A DNA stretch of 64,000 nucleotides from Arion vulgaris. Taxonomy: Eukaryota; Mollusca; Gastropoda; Stylommatophora; Arionidae. The stretch lies in NCBI GenBank assembly GCA_020796225.1, contig CM036771.1, forward strand, positions 27,324,176 through 27,388,175, read 5' to 3'. The notes below the pieces were generated by a model. It was not told where the DNA came from, made no database searches, and saw nothing but the letters and a program-made list of their open reading frames with translations. This document shows positions 1-10,900 of the stretch, in pieces (the first letter of the stretch is position 1; each line of letters opens with the position of its first letter). The position numbers and the translations under genes were made by a program.

Positions 1-50
1 ATGGGAGACCGCGCTCTAATACATTTGGCCAGACGAGCAATTGAATAGTA

Positions 51-331
51 AAAAGTAAAGTAAAGAGAACCCTTTCATACCTCGTGGTATATAGGTCAAT
101 ACAGTGTTAATACAGCCTGTATTTTTCATTGACCGTCGGCACACGATGGGTGATGTGGTCAGCATCACGCCGGCCGTCTTTACTTTCCCAGAGCATGTCT
201 GGTACCCAGTTGAGGCTGGGTCGACCTGAGAGCAGTCGTGGTCGGGAAAAATTCCACGCGCATTGCGGAGCTGAACCCAGACCACCAGCCTTGCGAAGCG
301 AGTTCACTAACAACTACGCTACAGCGGCTCT
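51..331 (-). mobile_element. tRNA-derived SINE with 13-bp target-site duplication
   Basis: Read on the minus strand, the element starts at 331 with a tRNA-like head. The A-box-like segment lies at 305-321 and the B-box-like GGTTCAGCTCC at 268-278. It ends at 51 in a short CTTTA-type tandem tail. Identical 13-bp sequences CAATTGAATAGTA lie at 38-50 and 332-344 and directly abut both ends, as expected for LINE-mediated retroposition. The body between head and tail is of a type I do not recognise by name. Small ORFs here have no coding support. Confidence 0.88.
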
Positions 332-344
332 CAATTGAATAGTA

Positions 345-687
345 CACATCATTTAAAATTGGTGAACACACAAGGACGCAATGGGACTGAACAAACATAT
401 TTCAGAATGTAACAAATAAAACAGCAAAGATATATAAGACAACAAAACATTTCAAAATCAATCACAATTGTTTTAACTTGAACAAGAAACGAGTCATATA
501 ACTTATCTGTAAGAAAGCTATAGAATAAATATTGGACATAGCAACAAACTATGAAAGCACAAAAATAAAACATTTCATTTGTTTTCAATTATCAGAATGT
601 AACAGTGGATTGTCCAGACTTTAAATGTTACATCCCTCCCAATGTGTCTGATGGATAGCGAAGATAAGGCAGACTATGTATGTGAAA
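345..687. other. Unannotated AT-rich spacer
   Basis: No gene, RNA or repeat structure is recognised between the SINE and the first minisatellite. The 79-codon minus-strand ORF here is a low-complexity AT-rich frame without recognisable motifs. Confidence 0.6.
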
Positions 688-1933
688 CTTGGTCTTCCTT
701 ACAACCAGGTGCAGTAAACATATGGTCTTCCTTACAACTAGGTGCAGTAAACACATGGTCTTCCTTACAACTAGGTGCAGTAAACATATGGTCTTCCTTA
801 CAACTAGGTGTAGTAAACATATGGTCTTCCTTACAACTAGGTGTAGTAAACATATGGTCTTCATACAACTAGGTGCAGTAAACATATGGTCTTCCTTACA
901 ACTAGGTGTAGTAAACATATGGTCTTCCTTACAACTAGGTGTAGTAAACATATGGTCTTCCTTACAACTAGGTGCAGTAAACATATGGTCTTCCTTACAA
1001 CTAGGTGCAGTAAACACATGATCTTGCTTACAACTAGGTGCAGTAAACACATGGTTTTCCTTACAACTAGGTGCAGTAAACACATGATCTTGCTTACAAC
1101 TAGGTGCAGTAAACATATGGTCTTCCTTACAACTAGGTCCAGTAAACATATGGTCTTTCTTACAACTTGGTGTAGTAAACATATGGTCTTCCTTACAACT
1201 AGGTGCAGTAAACATATGGTCTTCCTTACAACTAGGTGTAGTAAACACATGGTCTTCCTTACAACTAGGTGCAGTAAACATATGGTCTTCCTTACAACTA
1301 GGTGCAGTAAACATATGGTCTTGCTTACAACTAGGTGCAGTAAACATATAGTCTTCCTTACAACTAGGTGCAGTAAACATATGGTCTTCCTTACAACTAG
1401 GTGCAGTAAACATATGGTCTTCCTTACAACTAGGTCCAGTAAACATATGGTCTTCCTTACAACTTGGTGCAGTAAACATATGGTCTTTCTTACAACTTGG
1501 TGCAGTAAACATATGGTCTTCCTTACAACTAGGTACAGTAAACATATGGTCTTCCTTACAACTAGGTGCAGTAAACATATGGTCTTCCTTACAACTAGGT
1601 GCAGTAAACATATGGTCTTCCTTACAACTAGGTGCAGTAAACATATGGTCTTTCTTACAACTTGGTGCAGTAAACATATGGTCTTCCTTACAACTAGGTG
1701 CAGTAAACATATGGTCTTGCTTACAACTAGGTGCAGTAAACATATGGTCTTCCTTACAACTAGGTGCAGTAAACATATGGTCTTCTTACTAACTAGGTGC
1801 AGTAAACATATGGTCTTGCTTACAACTAGGTGCAGTAAACATATGGTCTTCCTTACAACTAGGTCCAGTAAACATATGGTCTTCCTTACAACTAGGTCAG
1901 TAAACATATGGTCTTCCTTACAACAGTCAGTAA
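688..1933. repeat. 33-bp minisatellite, about 38 copies
   Basis: The unit contains GGTGCAGTAAACATATGG and TCTTCCTTACAACTA. The period of 33 bp is a multiple of three, so long frames stay open on both strands; one minus frame reads MFTAPSCKEDH over and over. Sites vary between copies (GTGCAG/GTGTAG/GTCCAG, ACATATGG/ACACATGG, TTCCTTAC/TTGCTTAC). The right end degrades into the 27-bp array that follows. Confidence 0.95.
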
Positions 1934-2605
1934 ACAAGGTTCTCTGGTTGATGTATAAACTAGGTCTTGGTTGATGTATAACTAGGTTCTCGTGAGTATA
2001 AACTGAGGTTCTCTGCTTGATGTATAACTAAGGTTTCTCTGGATGAATAAACTAGGTTTCTCTGGTTATGCAACTAGGTTTCTCTGGTTGATGTATAAAC
2101 TAGGTCTTCTCTGGTTGATGCTAAACTAGGTTTCTCTGTTGATGTAAAACTAGGTTTTCTGGTTGATGAATAAACTGAGGTCTTCTCTGGTTGATGCATA
2201 AACTGAGGTTTCTCTGTTGATGTATAAACTGAGGTTCTCCTGGTGATGTATAACTAAGGTTCTCTGGTTGATGTATAAACTAAGGTTTCTCTGGTTGATG
2301 TATAAACTGAGGTTTCTCTGGTGATGAATAAACTGAGGTTTCTCTGGTTGATGTATAAACTAAGGTTTCTCTGGTTGATGTATAAACTGAGGTTTCTCTG
2401 GTTGATGTATAAACTAAGGTTTCTCTGGTTGATGTATAAACTGAGGTTTCTCTGGTTGATGTATAAACTGAGGTTTCTCTGGTTGATGTATAAACTGAGG
2501 TTTCTCTGGTTGATGTATAAACTGAGGTTTCTCTGGTTGATGTAACTAGGTCCTGATGAAACTGAGGTTTCTCTGGTTGATGTATAAACTGAGGTTTCTC
2601 TCTTC
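1934..2605. repeat. 27-bp minisatellite, about 25 copies
   Basis: The unit contains CTCTGGTTGATGTATAAACT and GAGGTTT, and is regular from about 2,280 to 2,535. The left third (1,934-2,280) is full of small deletions and homopolymer-type changes. The 27-bp period again gives a repetitive open frame (LWLMYKLRF) that is not a gene. 2,606-2,739 holds nothing recognisable. Confidence 0.93.
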
Positions 2606-2739
2606 TGTTAATACTTTTGTTTGTGAATAATTTTTTTCACAAAATGAAGTGAACTAAATCCAAATCAAGAAGCCGATTAACATCTTGCTAACACATTGTG
2701 CATTGTATTTAGCCAAACACCTCTAAATTTAAAATTGTA

Positions 2740-3787
2740 TTGTGGGGACATTTCACACCTGGATTGTCAATGAGATTCCTTCTTGACCTCCCAACTATTA
2801 CTAACAGAACTGAAACTTTGAAGGTTCGATCATATCTAAAAATCAACGCAAACAAGGAACATCCTCTCCATGAAGAACTCATTAAGGAGAAAGGGTGTCG
2901 ACTCAAGAGAGGCAGATCATGGCTGAGTCATACTCTTAGGAAAATATGTGATCATTCCGGAATTGAACTAGAAGAGGAATGGATTTCTGTGCCATCTCAA
3001 TTTCAGACTGCTTTCACCGTTATTACATCTATTAAGAAAAACTACGAACAAATTAATCCATCACTGATTAACGTGGAGGTTGAGGCCGTCTTGAATGACA
3101 ACATTAATGATACAGATGTGGTTATTTACACCGATGGTTCAGTCATTCGCCAACAACGCTATGCGTGGGTTTTTTCAGCATGCTCAGGGGGAAAAATAAT
3201 AAGAGAGGCCAGTGGGACTTACGCAACAACCACAAGTAGTTTGACAAGAGTAGTTTAGAGGTTCGGGCGGTTACGGAGGCGGTGAAATGGTTGACATCTC
3301 ACAACTACTCTCGTGTTTTCATACTCAGTGACTCCATGAACATGATTCGTAAAGTCGAATCAGGTATGGTGAGACGCAAACTAGGTTGAGGTACTAGTAC
3401 AGACAATGATCAGAGAAATCACCTTCATTTTCGTCCCTGGACACTCAGGTGTTAGGGGTAATGAACGTGCTGATAGATTGGCTGGCTTGGCTACAATATC
3501 AGAAGGAGCTGCTATGGAACAAAATGACATACTTCACGCAATGAGAGTTTTTCCGAACAGAGGAGTTTTAGGGCTATGAATTCCACTCGCTGACCAGATT
3601 GAGAGAGATGGGTGTTAATATTGGTGCAGCCCAAAATGAACGACATACTAAATATGCCAAGAGATTGATTAATCTACAACGAACAAGCGTGTTGGGTCGC
3701 TGGACGCTGCTGGATTTGCTGAGACGGAATTTGGAGCACCTATGGACATGTCCGGAGTACTATGAGGATAGTCTTCCAGATAACTGA
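2740..3787 (+). pseudogene. LINE fragment with RNase H domain (dead)
   Basis: The 3' half of a non-LTR retrotransposon polyprotein. RNase H degrades the RNA strand of RNA/DNA hybrids during retrotransposition. The first open stretch (2,740-3,258) contains IYTDGS, the first catalytic Asp. After a frame break at about 3,240-3,258 the next frame carries EVRAVTEA (Glu) and ILSDSM (Asp). After another stop near 3,390 come VPGHSGVRGNERADRLAG (final Asp) and, from 3,599, a C-terminal segment with HLWTCP, the usual Cys/His tail of RNase-H-bearing LINEs. All four catalytic residues are visible but spread over broken frames, so the copy is dead. A second copy of the family lies at 49,287-50,197 on the other strand. 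Confidence 0.85.
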
Positions 3788-3891
3788 TAACTGAACTGAT
3801 TTCAGTGCAATTTCTCATAAAATCTGCAAACTATCCATTTATAATTTTTATTAAAAAAGGATATCTTTCTCTCTTCATATACACATCGCTA

Positions 3892-3909
3892 ACTCTCTCT
3901 CTCTCTCTC

Positions 3910-3967
<58 letters not shown>

Positions 3968-4108
3968 ATCTATCTATCCATCCATCCATCCATCCATCAA
4001 TCCATCCATTCATCCATCCATCTATCTATCTATATATCTATCTATCTATCTATCTATATATCTATCTATCTATCTACCTACCTACCTATCTATCTATCTA
4101 TCTATCTG
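3892..4108. repeat. Compound microsatellite (CT)n-(TA)n-(ATCC)n-(TATC)n
   Basis: Runs of TC, then TA, then CATC/CCAT, then TATC/TACC. The block directly abuts the 3' end of the reverse-strand LINE at 4,118. It may therefore have grown from that element's own short tandem 3' tail. Confidence 0.95.
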
Positions 4109-4117
4109 TAATAGCCG

Positions 4118-5393
4118 TCCATCGCCAGCGATGATGACAACAGTCTCAGACGTGTGTTGCTGCACCTCTCTGGTGTGTGCGGAGGTGACTGTAGAGTCCA
4201 ATCCTAGAACAGAATCCTCTACCACAGGTGGGGCATACATGATCAAGGTTAGACATGTGCGTGTTGTGTGCTCTGTCTTTTCGCGCTGCTCGTTTTCTCT
4301 GTGACTCAACAATACGATGATTCTCAGCTATTCGGGTTCCTCTTTTGTTGTTACAGTGCCCCATTTGGCGTTCTTGCGCAAGGGATTCCAAGCACGTGGT
4401 GTCTATATCGAAGCATTTCAGAGACACTTTAAGAGTGTCTTTAAAGCGTTTTCTGTCCACCAGCTAAACGTCTGCCCCCTTCAAGTTCGCCATACATCAA
4501 CTGTTTTGGAATTCGTTTTTCAGGCATTCGAGCAACGTGACCGACCCATCTCATTTGGGTCTTCTGCAACAGGGTGCTGAGGCTTGGAATCTTTGCTCCT
4601 GTGAGGACTTCGCTGTCTGGAATTTTGTCCTGCCAGTTTATTGTTAGTGTTCTGCGTAGACAGCTTGTGTGGAAATGGTTTAATTTTCTTGCGTGTCTGC
4701 TATACACTGTCCATGTCTCGCTTGCGTACAGCAGCGTAGTTAGCACTATAGCTTGGTAAACTTTCAGCTTTGTGACTATGCTTATCCCCTTCCGTTCCCA
4801 CACAGTGACACATAACCTTCTGAACGCAGCACTGGCTTTGGATATCCTATTGTTGACCTCAGAATCTATATTTGCGGATCTGAATAGGAGGCTGCCAAGA
4901 TAGGCAAAGTTGTCCGTTGACTGGAGACGCTGATGTTTAATATTGATGACTGGATCGTGATACTGCTCTCTAGGGGCGGGCTGGAACATGACCTCTGTTT
5001 TCTTGGTGTTAATTGTGAGGCCAAACTTATCACAGGTCATTGAGAACTTGTCCATGTAAGTGCATTTCTTCCTCAAGAGTTGGTAGCGAGGGCGCAGTCA
5101 TCAGCAAACAACAGGTTTGAGATAGTTGATTAAATTACCTTGGTGAAGGATTTTAACCTCCGAAGATTGAATAGATTACCGTCTGTCCTGTATCTAATCT
5201 TTACCCCATGTTCGTTGCCTTTCCAAAAGACGTCCATGAGCATGGCAGCAAACATCATGCTGAAGAGTGTTGGGGCCAGTACACAGCCGTTTGACGCCGT
5301 TGGTGACGTGGAAGGCTTCCGACAGCTCCCCTTCATCAAGTACACGTGCTATCATGCCCTCGTGAAACTGTTGGACGATCTTGATGAATTTCA
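4118..5393 (-). pseudogene. LINE reverse transcriptase C-terminal half with terminal C2H2 finger (dead)
   Basis: Minus-strand frames cover the reverse transcriptase from motif B onward: NGCVLAPTLFSMMF at about 5,260, then LLFADDCALATN (the YADD-box Asp pair) at 5,088-5,123. The connection segment continues to 4,441 with SASETWTVYSRH-type and MRWVGHVARMPEKRIPKQ motifs. A frameshift at about 4,450 leads to LKCFDIDT and KRGTRIAENHR, and a terminal zinc finger CPTCGRGFC..LYSHLRTH ends near 4,150. This C-terminal finger is typical of a LINE family common in marine and freshwater invertebrates (from memory). At least three frame breaks make it non-functional. Its 5' side runs into the TATC array. 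A shorter copy of the same 3' end lies at 62,373-62,615. Confidence 0.88.
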
Positions 5394-5395
5394 CT

Positions 5396-5714
<319 letters not shown>

Positions 5715-5976
5715 TCCTGAATCTATTTTTCCTCACTAATATAACCTATATTTCTATAATGAGTCTGGACATTAAGTAATTTAAAAAGGTTTTCAACATG
5801 TGAGTACTTTAAGCTCTCTGCATCCTCAAATGTTTCAGGTCCTGCCACTGGCATATAAAAGGTTGCCTACCTCAGATTATAGTTTTGGAAAGTTCATTAG
5901 ATGCCTTATGTAAAGTTTGTAATCAAGTTTGCGTGTGCCTTTGTCTGCCCTGTCCCAGCGTAGACAATGAACATTA
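5715..5976. other. Unannotated spacer
   Basis: No recognisable gene or repeat between the microsatellite and the MITE. Confidence 0.5.
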
Positions 5977-5984
5977 TAGTTATA

Positions 5985-6149
5985 CAGTGGCGGCTAGTGA
6001 TAATTTTTGTTGGTGGGGCCAGACATATATTTTCGGAAAAATCATGGTTTCGGTTATGATATATTTTAATTTATAAAATAATAAATACACGTTAAACCTT
6101 AATTTGGTGGGTCCCGGCCCCACTGGCCCTTAATGACAAGCCGCCACTG
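5985..6149. mobile_element. hAT-type MITE, 165 bp
   Basis: Begins CAGTGGCGGCT and ends AGCCGCCACTG, perfect 11-bp terminal inverted repeats of the hAT CAGTG type. The 8 bp on the left are TAGTTATA (5,977-5,984) and on the right TAGTTAGG (6,150-6,157), matching at 6 of 8 positions as expected for a mutated 8-bp TSD. The interior is non-coding and includes GGCCCCACTGGCCC near the right end. Confidence 0.85.
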
Positions 6150-6157
6150 TAGTTAGG

Positions 6158-6427
6158 TGAGCTTCATGTATGCTTACACCCTAACTGATCGTTCAGTAGT
6201 TACCCAACCTTGTAGAATTTAACACTTCTAGTTCAGCCACAGATTCGATAACAATTAAGTATTTATGTTTATACATTATATATTGAACGGTGTGGTAGTT
6301 TTGTTGTTACAAAAGTGATTTCTCTATGTGTATATTCTGTCATTGTATCAGCATGCATTGTATCTTACTGTGTTCTTGCAAACATGTGCATTTACATACA
6401 GGCACACAAACATAAACGCATATGACA
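6158..6427. other. Unannotated spacer between two hAT elements
   Basis: AT-rich, with a short CA-rich stretch at the right end where the next hAT element inserted. No gene seen. Confidence 0.5.
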
Positions 6428-6635
6428 CACACAACCAGTGCCGGATTAGCCTAGTAGCAGAAGTAGCAAATGCTACGGGCCCGCGCTTCTAGGGGGCCCC
6501 GCGCCTATGTGACAGAGATGAAAATGGAAAAAAATAACCAGATGTTATTTCAAAAACACGCATTCTGTCTGAATTTTTAATGTCGTATGTGATGGTGCCG
6601 AATCCAAAGAAATCGAAGCAGAAAATACAGAAGAC

Positions 6636-6986
6636 GTGTCCCACTGTGTAGTGGATGAAAGCAGTACTATAGAAGAATCATCATTACCAATACTACCACT
6701 AAGATCAGTAACTCTTCACGATTTAGCCACATTTTTCACAAGACAAACTGAAATCGAATGTACAGAAAGTCCTCCCAATTTAGCCATATCATCTTCAAGC
6801 CAAAGAGATGCAGAAAGCACAGCACATGCTTCTAATGAAGCAACATCTTCTACAAGCCAAAAACAATACGAAAGTAAAATGTACTCCAACGATATTGGTG
6901 AATGGCCAAACAATTTCAATCGAGATTATTGGATTGTGAAAGAAAGTAGCGAAGTGCAACATATGAACAGTGATTTCTTGTCTTAA
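6636..6986 (+). pseudogene. hAT transposase N-terminal (TTF-type zinc-finger) remnant
   Basis: The open frame contains DIGEWPNNFNRDYWIV, which matches the start of the TTF zinc-finger region of ZMYM1-like hAT transposases. It stops at 6,986. The continuation (KKKNTIKKT-like, FVESRFSHTHIHQQ, LFCFVCKVIDLG) follows in other frames to about 7,160, so the finger is broken by frameshifts. It normally binds the transposon ends. Here it is a relic within the deleted element. Confidence 0.75.
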
Positions 6987-7161
6987 AAGAAAAAACATAC
7001 AATAAAGAAAACAATCCACGATTTTGTCGAAAGTCGTTTTTCACATACACACATACACCAACAAACAAAATTCACGTGAGAGATTGGTTGTGTTATACAG
7101 ATACTAAAGGACAACTGTTCTGTTTTGTTTGCAAAGTTATTGATTTAGGCTGTACCATAGA

Positions 7162-7686
7162 GTGACTGGTGTATTTGGAATACTCCGGCAGTTAAAATCT
7201 ATTACAGCAGAAGAGATCTTGAAAAGAACTCCAAATATTGTCAGCTCTTACCAAGAGGATTTAGAAGAAAGCCTAGGCGACGAACTTATGCAGTTCACTG
7301 AACTTCTTAAAACTAATGTAGCTGCTGCTATTAGCAACGAAAAGCATGAGGCTCTTGAACTGCAATTTTATAAACTTATAATGGAAAATTCATTAGAGTC
7401 GTGTTTCCCAAATGTAGAAATAGTCTTACGAATTTACTTGTTTTTAATGATTACTAACTGCAGCGAAGAAAGTTCTTTTTCGACATATAAAAGCGTATTC
7501 GAGCGTATAAAAAGTGAGTTCAGGAACATGATGGGACAAGAATATAAAAATAACCTCACCTTAATGAACATTGAATGTAATTTACTTAGAGAAATTAATT
7601 TGTCTAGTATTATCTCTAAATTTGCTCACATTAAATCGAGACAAGTTTGTAAAAGTTGTTTTATTTTATTATCATACAAAACCTAG
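7162..7686 (+). pseudogene. hAT transposase C-terminal dimerisation domain (hATC) remnant
   Basis: The 174-residue frame ends in the hATC signature: PNVEIVLRIYLFLM, NCSEESSFS, RIKSEFRNMMGQE and NNLTLMNIECNLLREI. It follows the N-terminal remnant directly, so the RNase-H-like catalytic core (DDE residues) has been deleted. The reading frame itself is still open, which fits a fairly young internal deletion derivative. The M at the start is probably not a real initiator. Confidence 0.88.
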
Positions 7687-7746
7687 GGCCCGCGCTAAAA
7701 TTTGCTACGGGCCCCGCGCTAGCCTAATCCGGCACTGCACACAACA

Positions 7747-7755
7747 CACACATAA

Positions 7756-7809
<54 letters not shown>

Positions 7810-7812
7810 GTG
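7747..7812. repeat. (TA)n microsatellite
   Basis: ACACA followed by AATATATATA-type dinucleotide runs directly beside the right TSD of the hAT element. 7,813-7,966 holds nothing recognisable. Confidence 0.9.
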
Positions 7813-7966
7813 ATTACCAGAGCGGTACAGAAGCAGTGTCAGTATACAAATCAAACCAAAGAATTGCAATTTGATAAACTTGACAAGAGATTTATTCATG
7901 GCTGATGGCAAAGTGTGTCCTGAAAAAGAAGATGAAAAAATAACAATTGAAGCAAACAATGTTAAT

Positions 7967-10900
7967 GTTTAAGTATAAAGTAACAATATTTCCATTGATG
8001 AACGTTAGTGGCTGTGTGAGTCAGTCAGCGCGAGATTATGATAGATGAGAACACTGTTTAAGTATAAAGTAACAATGTTTCCATAGATGAACGTTAGTGG
8101 CTGTGTGAGTCAGCCAGCGAGATTATGATAGATGAGAACACTGTTTAAGGATAAAGTAACAATGTTTCCATCGATGAACGTTAGTGGCTGTGTGAGTCAG
8201 CCAGCGAGATTATGATAGATGAGAACAATGTTTAAGTATAAAGTAACAATATTTCCATTGATGAACGTTAGTGGCTGTGTGAGTCAGCCGGCGAGATTAT
8301 GATAGATGAGAACACTGTTTAAGGATAAAGTAATGTTTCCATTGATGAACGTTAGTGGCTGTGTGAGTCAGCCAGCGAGATTATGATAGATGAGAACACT
8401 GTTTAAGGATAAAGTAACAATGTTTCCATTGATGAACGTTAGTGGCTGTGTGAGTCAGCCAGCGAGATTATGATAGATGAGAACACTGTTTAAGGATAAA
8501 GTAATGTTTCCATTGATGAACGTTAGTGGCTGTGTGAGTCAGCCAGCGAGATTATGATAGATGAGAACACTGTTTAAGGATAAAGTAACAATGTTTCCAT
8601 TGATGAACGTTAGTGACTGTGTGAGTCAGCCAGCGAGATTATGATAGATGAGAACACTGTTTAAGGATAAAGTAACAATGTTTCCATTGATGAACGTTAG
8701 TGACTGTGTGAGTCAGTCAGCGCGAGATTATGATAGATGAGAACACTGTTTAAGGATAAAGTAACAATGTTTCCATTGATGAACGTTAGTGGCTGTGTGA
8801 GTCAGCCAGCGAGATTATGATAGATGAGAACACTGTTTAAGGATAAAGTAACAATGTTTCCATTGATGAACGTTAGTGACTGTGTGAGTCAGCCAGCGCG
8901 AGATTATGATAGATGAGAACACTGTTTAAGGATAAAGTAACAATGTTTCCATTGATGAACGTTAGTGGCTGTGTGAGTCAGCCAGCGCGAGATTGTGATA
9001 GGTGAGAACACTGTTTAAGGATAAAGTAACAATGTTTCCATTGATGAACGTTAGTGGCTGTGTGAGTCAGCCAGCGAGATTGTGATAGATGAGAACACTG
9101 TTTAAGGATAAAGTAACAATGTTTCCATTGATGAACGTTAGTGACTGTGTGAGTCAGTCAGCGCGAGATTGTGATAGATGAGAACACTGTTTAAGTATAA
9201 AGTAACAATATTTCCATTGATGAACGTTAGTGGCTGTGTGAGTCAGTCAGCGCGAGATTATGATAGATGAGAACACTGTTTAAGGATAAAGTAACAATGT
9301 TTCCATTGATGAACGTTAGTGACTGTGTGAGTCAGCCAGCGAGATTATGATAGATGAGAACACTGTTTAAGGATAAAGTAACAATGTTTCCATTGATGAA
9401 CGTTAGTGGTTGTGTGAGTCAGCCAGCGCGATTATGATAGATAAGAACACTGTTTAAGGATAAAGTAACAATGTTTCCATTGATGAACGTTAGTGGCTGT
9501 GTGAGTCAGCAGCGAGATTTGATAGATGAGAACACTGTTTAAGTATAAAGTAACAATATTTCCATTGATGAACGTTAGTGGCTGTGTGAGTCAGTCAGCG
9601 CGAGATTATGATAGATGAGAACACTGTTTAAGGATAAAGTAACAATGTTTCCATTGATGAACGTTAGTGACTGTGTGAGTCAGTCAGCGCGAGATTATGA
9701 TAGATGAGAACACTGTTTAAGGATAAAGTAACAATGTTTCCATTGATGAACGTTAGTGAGTGTGTGAGTCAGCAGCGCGATTATGATAGATGAAAACACT
9801 GTTTAAGGATAAAGTAACAATGTTTCCATTGATGAACGTTAGTGGCTGTGTGAGTCAGCCAGCGAGATTATGATAGATGAGAACACTGTTTAAGGATAAA
9901 GTAACAATGTTTCCATTGATGAACGTTAGTGGTGTGTGAGTCAGCAGCGAGATTATGATAGATGAGAACACTGTTTAAGGATAAAGTAACAATGTTTCCA
10001 TTGATGAACGTTAGTGACTGTGTGAGTCAGTCAGCGCGAGATTATGATAGATGAGAACACTGTTTAAGGATAAAGTAACAATGTTTCCATTGATGAACGT
10101 TAGTGACTGTGTGAGTCAGTCAGCGCGAGATTATGATAGATGAAAACACTGTTTAAGGATAAAGTAACAATGTTTCCATTGATGAACGTTAGTGACTGTG
10201 TGAGTCAGTCAGCGCGAGATTATGATAGATGAGAACACTGTTTAAGGATAAAGTAACAATGTTTCCATTGATGAACGTTAGTGATGTGTGAGTCAGCCAG
10301 CGAGATTATGATAGATGAAAACACTGTTTAAGGATAAAGTAACAATGTTTCCATTGATGAACGTTAGTGGCTGTGTGAGTCAGTCAGCGCGAGATTATGA
10401 TAGATGAGAACACTGTTTAAGGATAAAGTAACAATGTTTCCATTGATGAACGTTAGTGACTGTGTGAGTCAGTCAGCGCGAGATTATGATAGATGAGAAC
10501 ACTGTTTAAGGATAAAGTAACAATGTTTCCATTGATGAACGTTAGTGACTGTGTGAGTCAGCCAGCGCGAGATTATGATAGATGAGAACACTGTTTAAGG
10601 ATAAAGTAACAATGTTTCCATTGATGAACGTTAGTGACTGTGTGAGTCAGCCAGCGAGATTATGATAGATGAGAACACTGTTTAAGGATAAAGTAACAAT
10701 GTTTCCATTGATGAACGTTAGTGGTGTGTGAGTCAGTCAGCGCGATTATGATAGATGAGAACACTGTTTAAGGATAAAGTAACAATGTTTCCATTGATGA
10801 ACGTTAGTGACTGTGTGAGTCAGCAGCGAGATTGTGATAGATGAGAACACTGTTTAAGATAAAGTAAATATTTCCATTGATGAACGTTAGTGGCTGTGTG

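Larger units (their letters stand above)
6436..7737 (+). mobile_element. Internally deleted hAT transposon (1,302 bp) with perfect 8-bp TSD
   Basis: The ends are CAGTGCCGGATTAG and its reverse complement CTAATCCGGCACTG, followed inside by GC-rich matching blocks (GGGCCCGCGC). The flanks CACACAAC at 6,428-6,435 and 7,738-7,745 are identical 8-bp duplications, the hAT hallmark. Inside are remnants of the N-terminal zinc finger and the C-terminal dimerisation domain of a transposase of the ZMYM1-like kind, with the catalytic middle missing. It could only move if supplied with transposase in trans. Confidence 0.95.

Noticed and set aside
628..1974. Overlapping ORFs of 358-382 codons on both strands (MFTAPSCKEDH- and MVFLTTRCSKH-type repeats)
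   Set aside because: They are frames through a 33-bp tandem repeat, open on both strands because the period is a multiple of three. There is no non-repetitive domain or start context.
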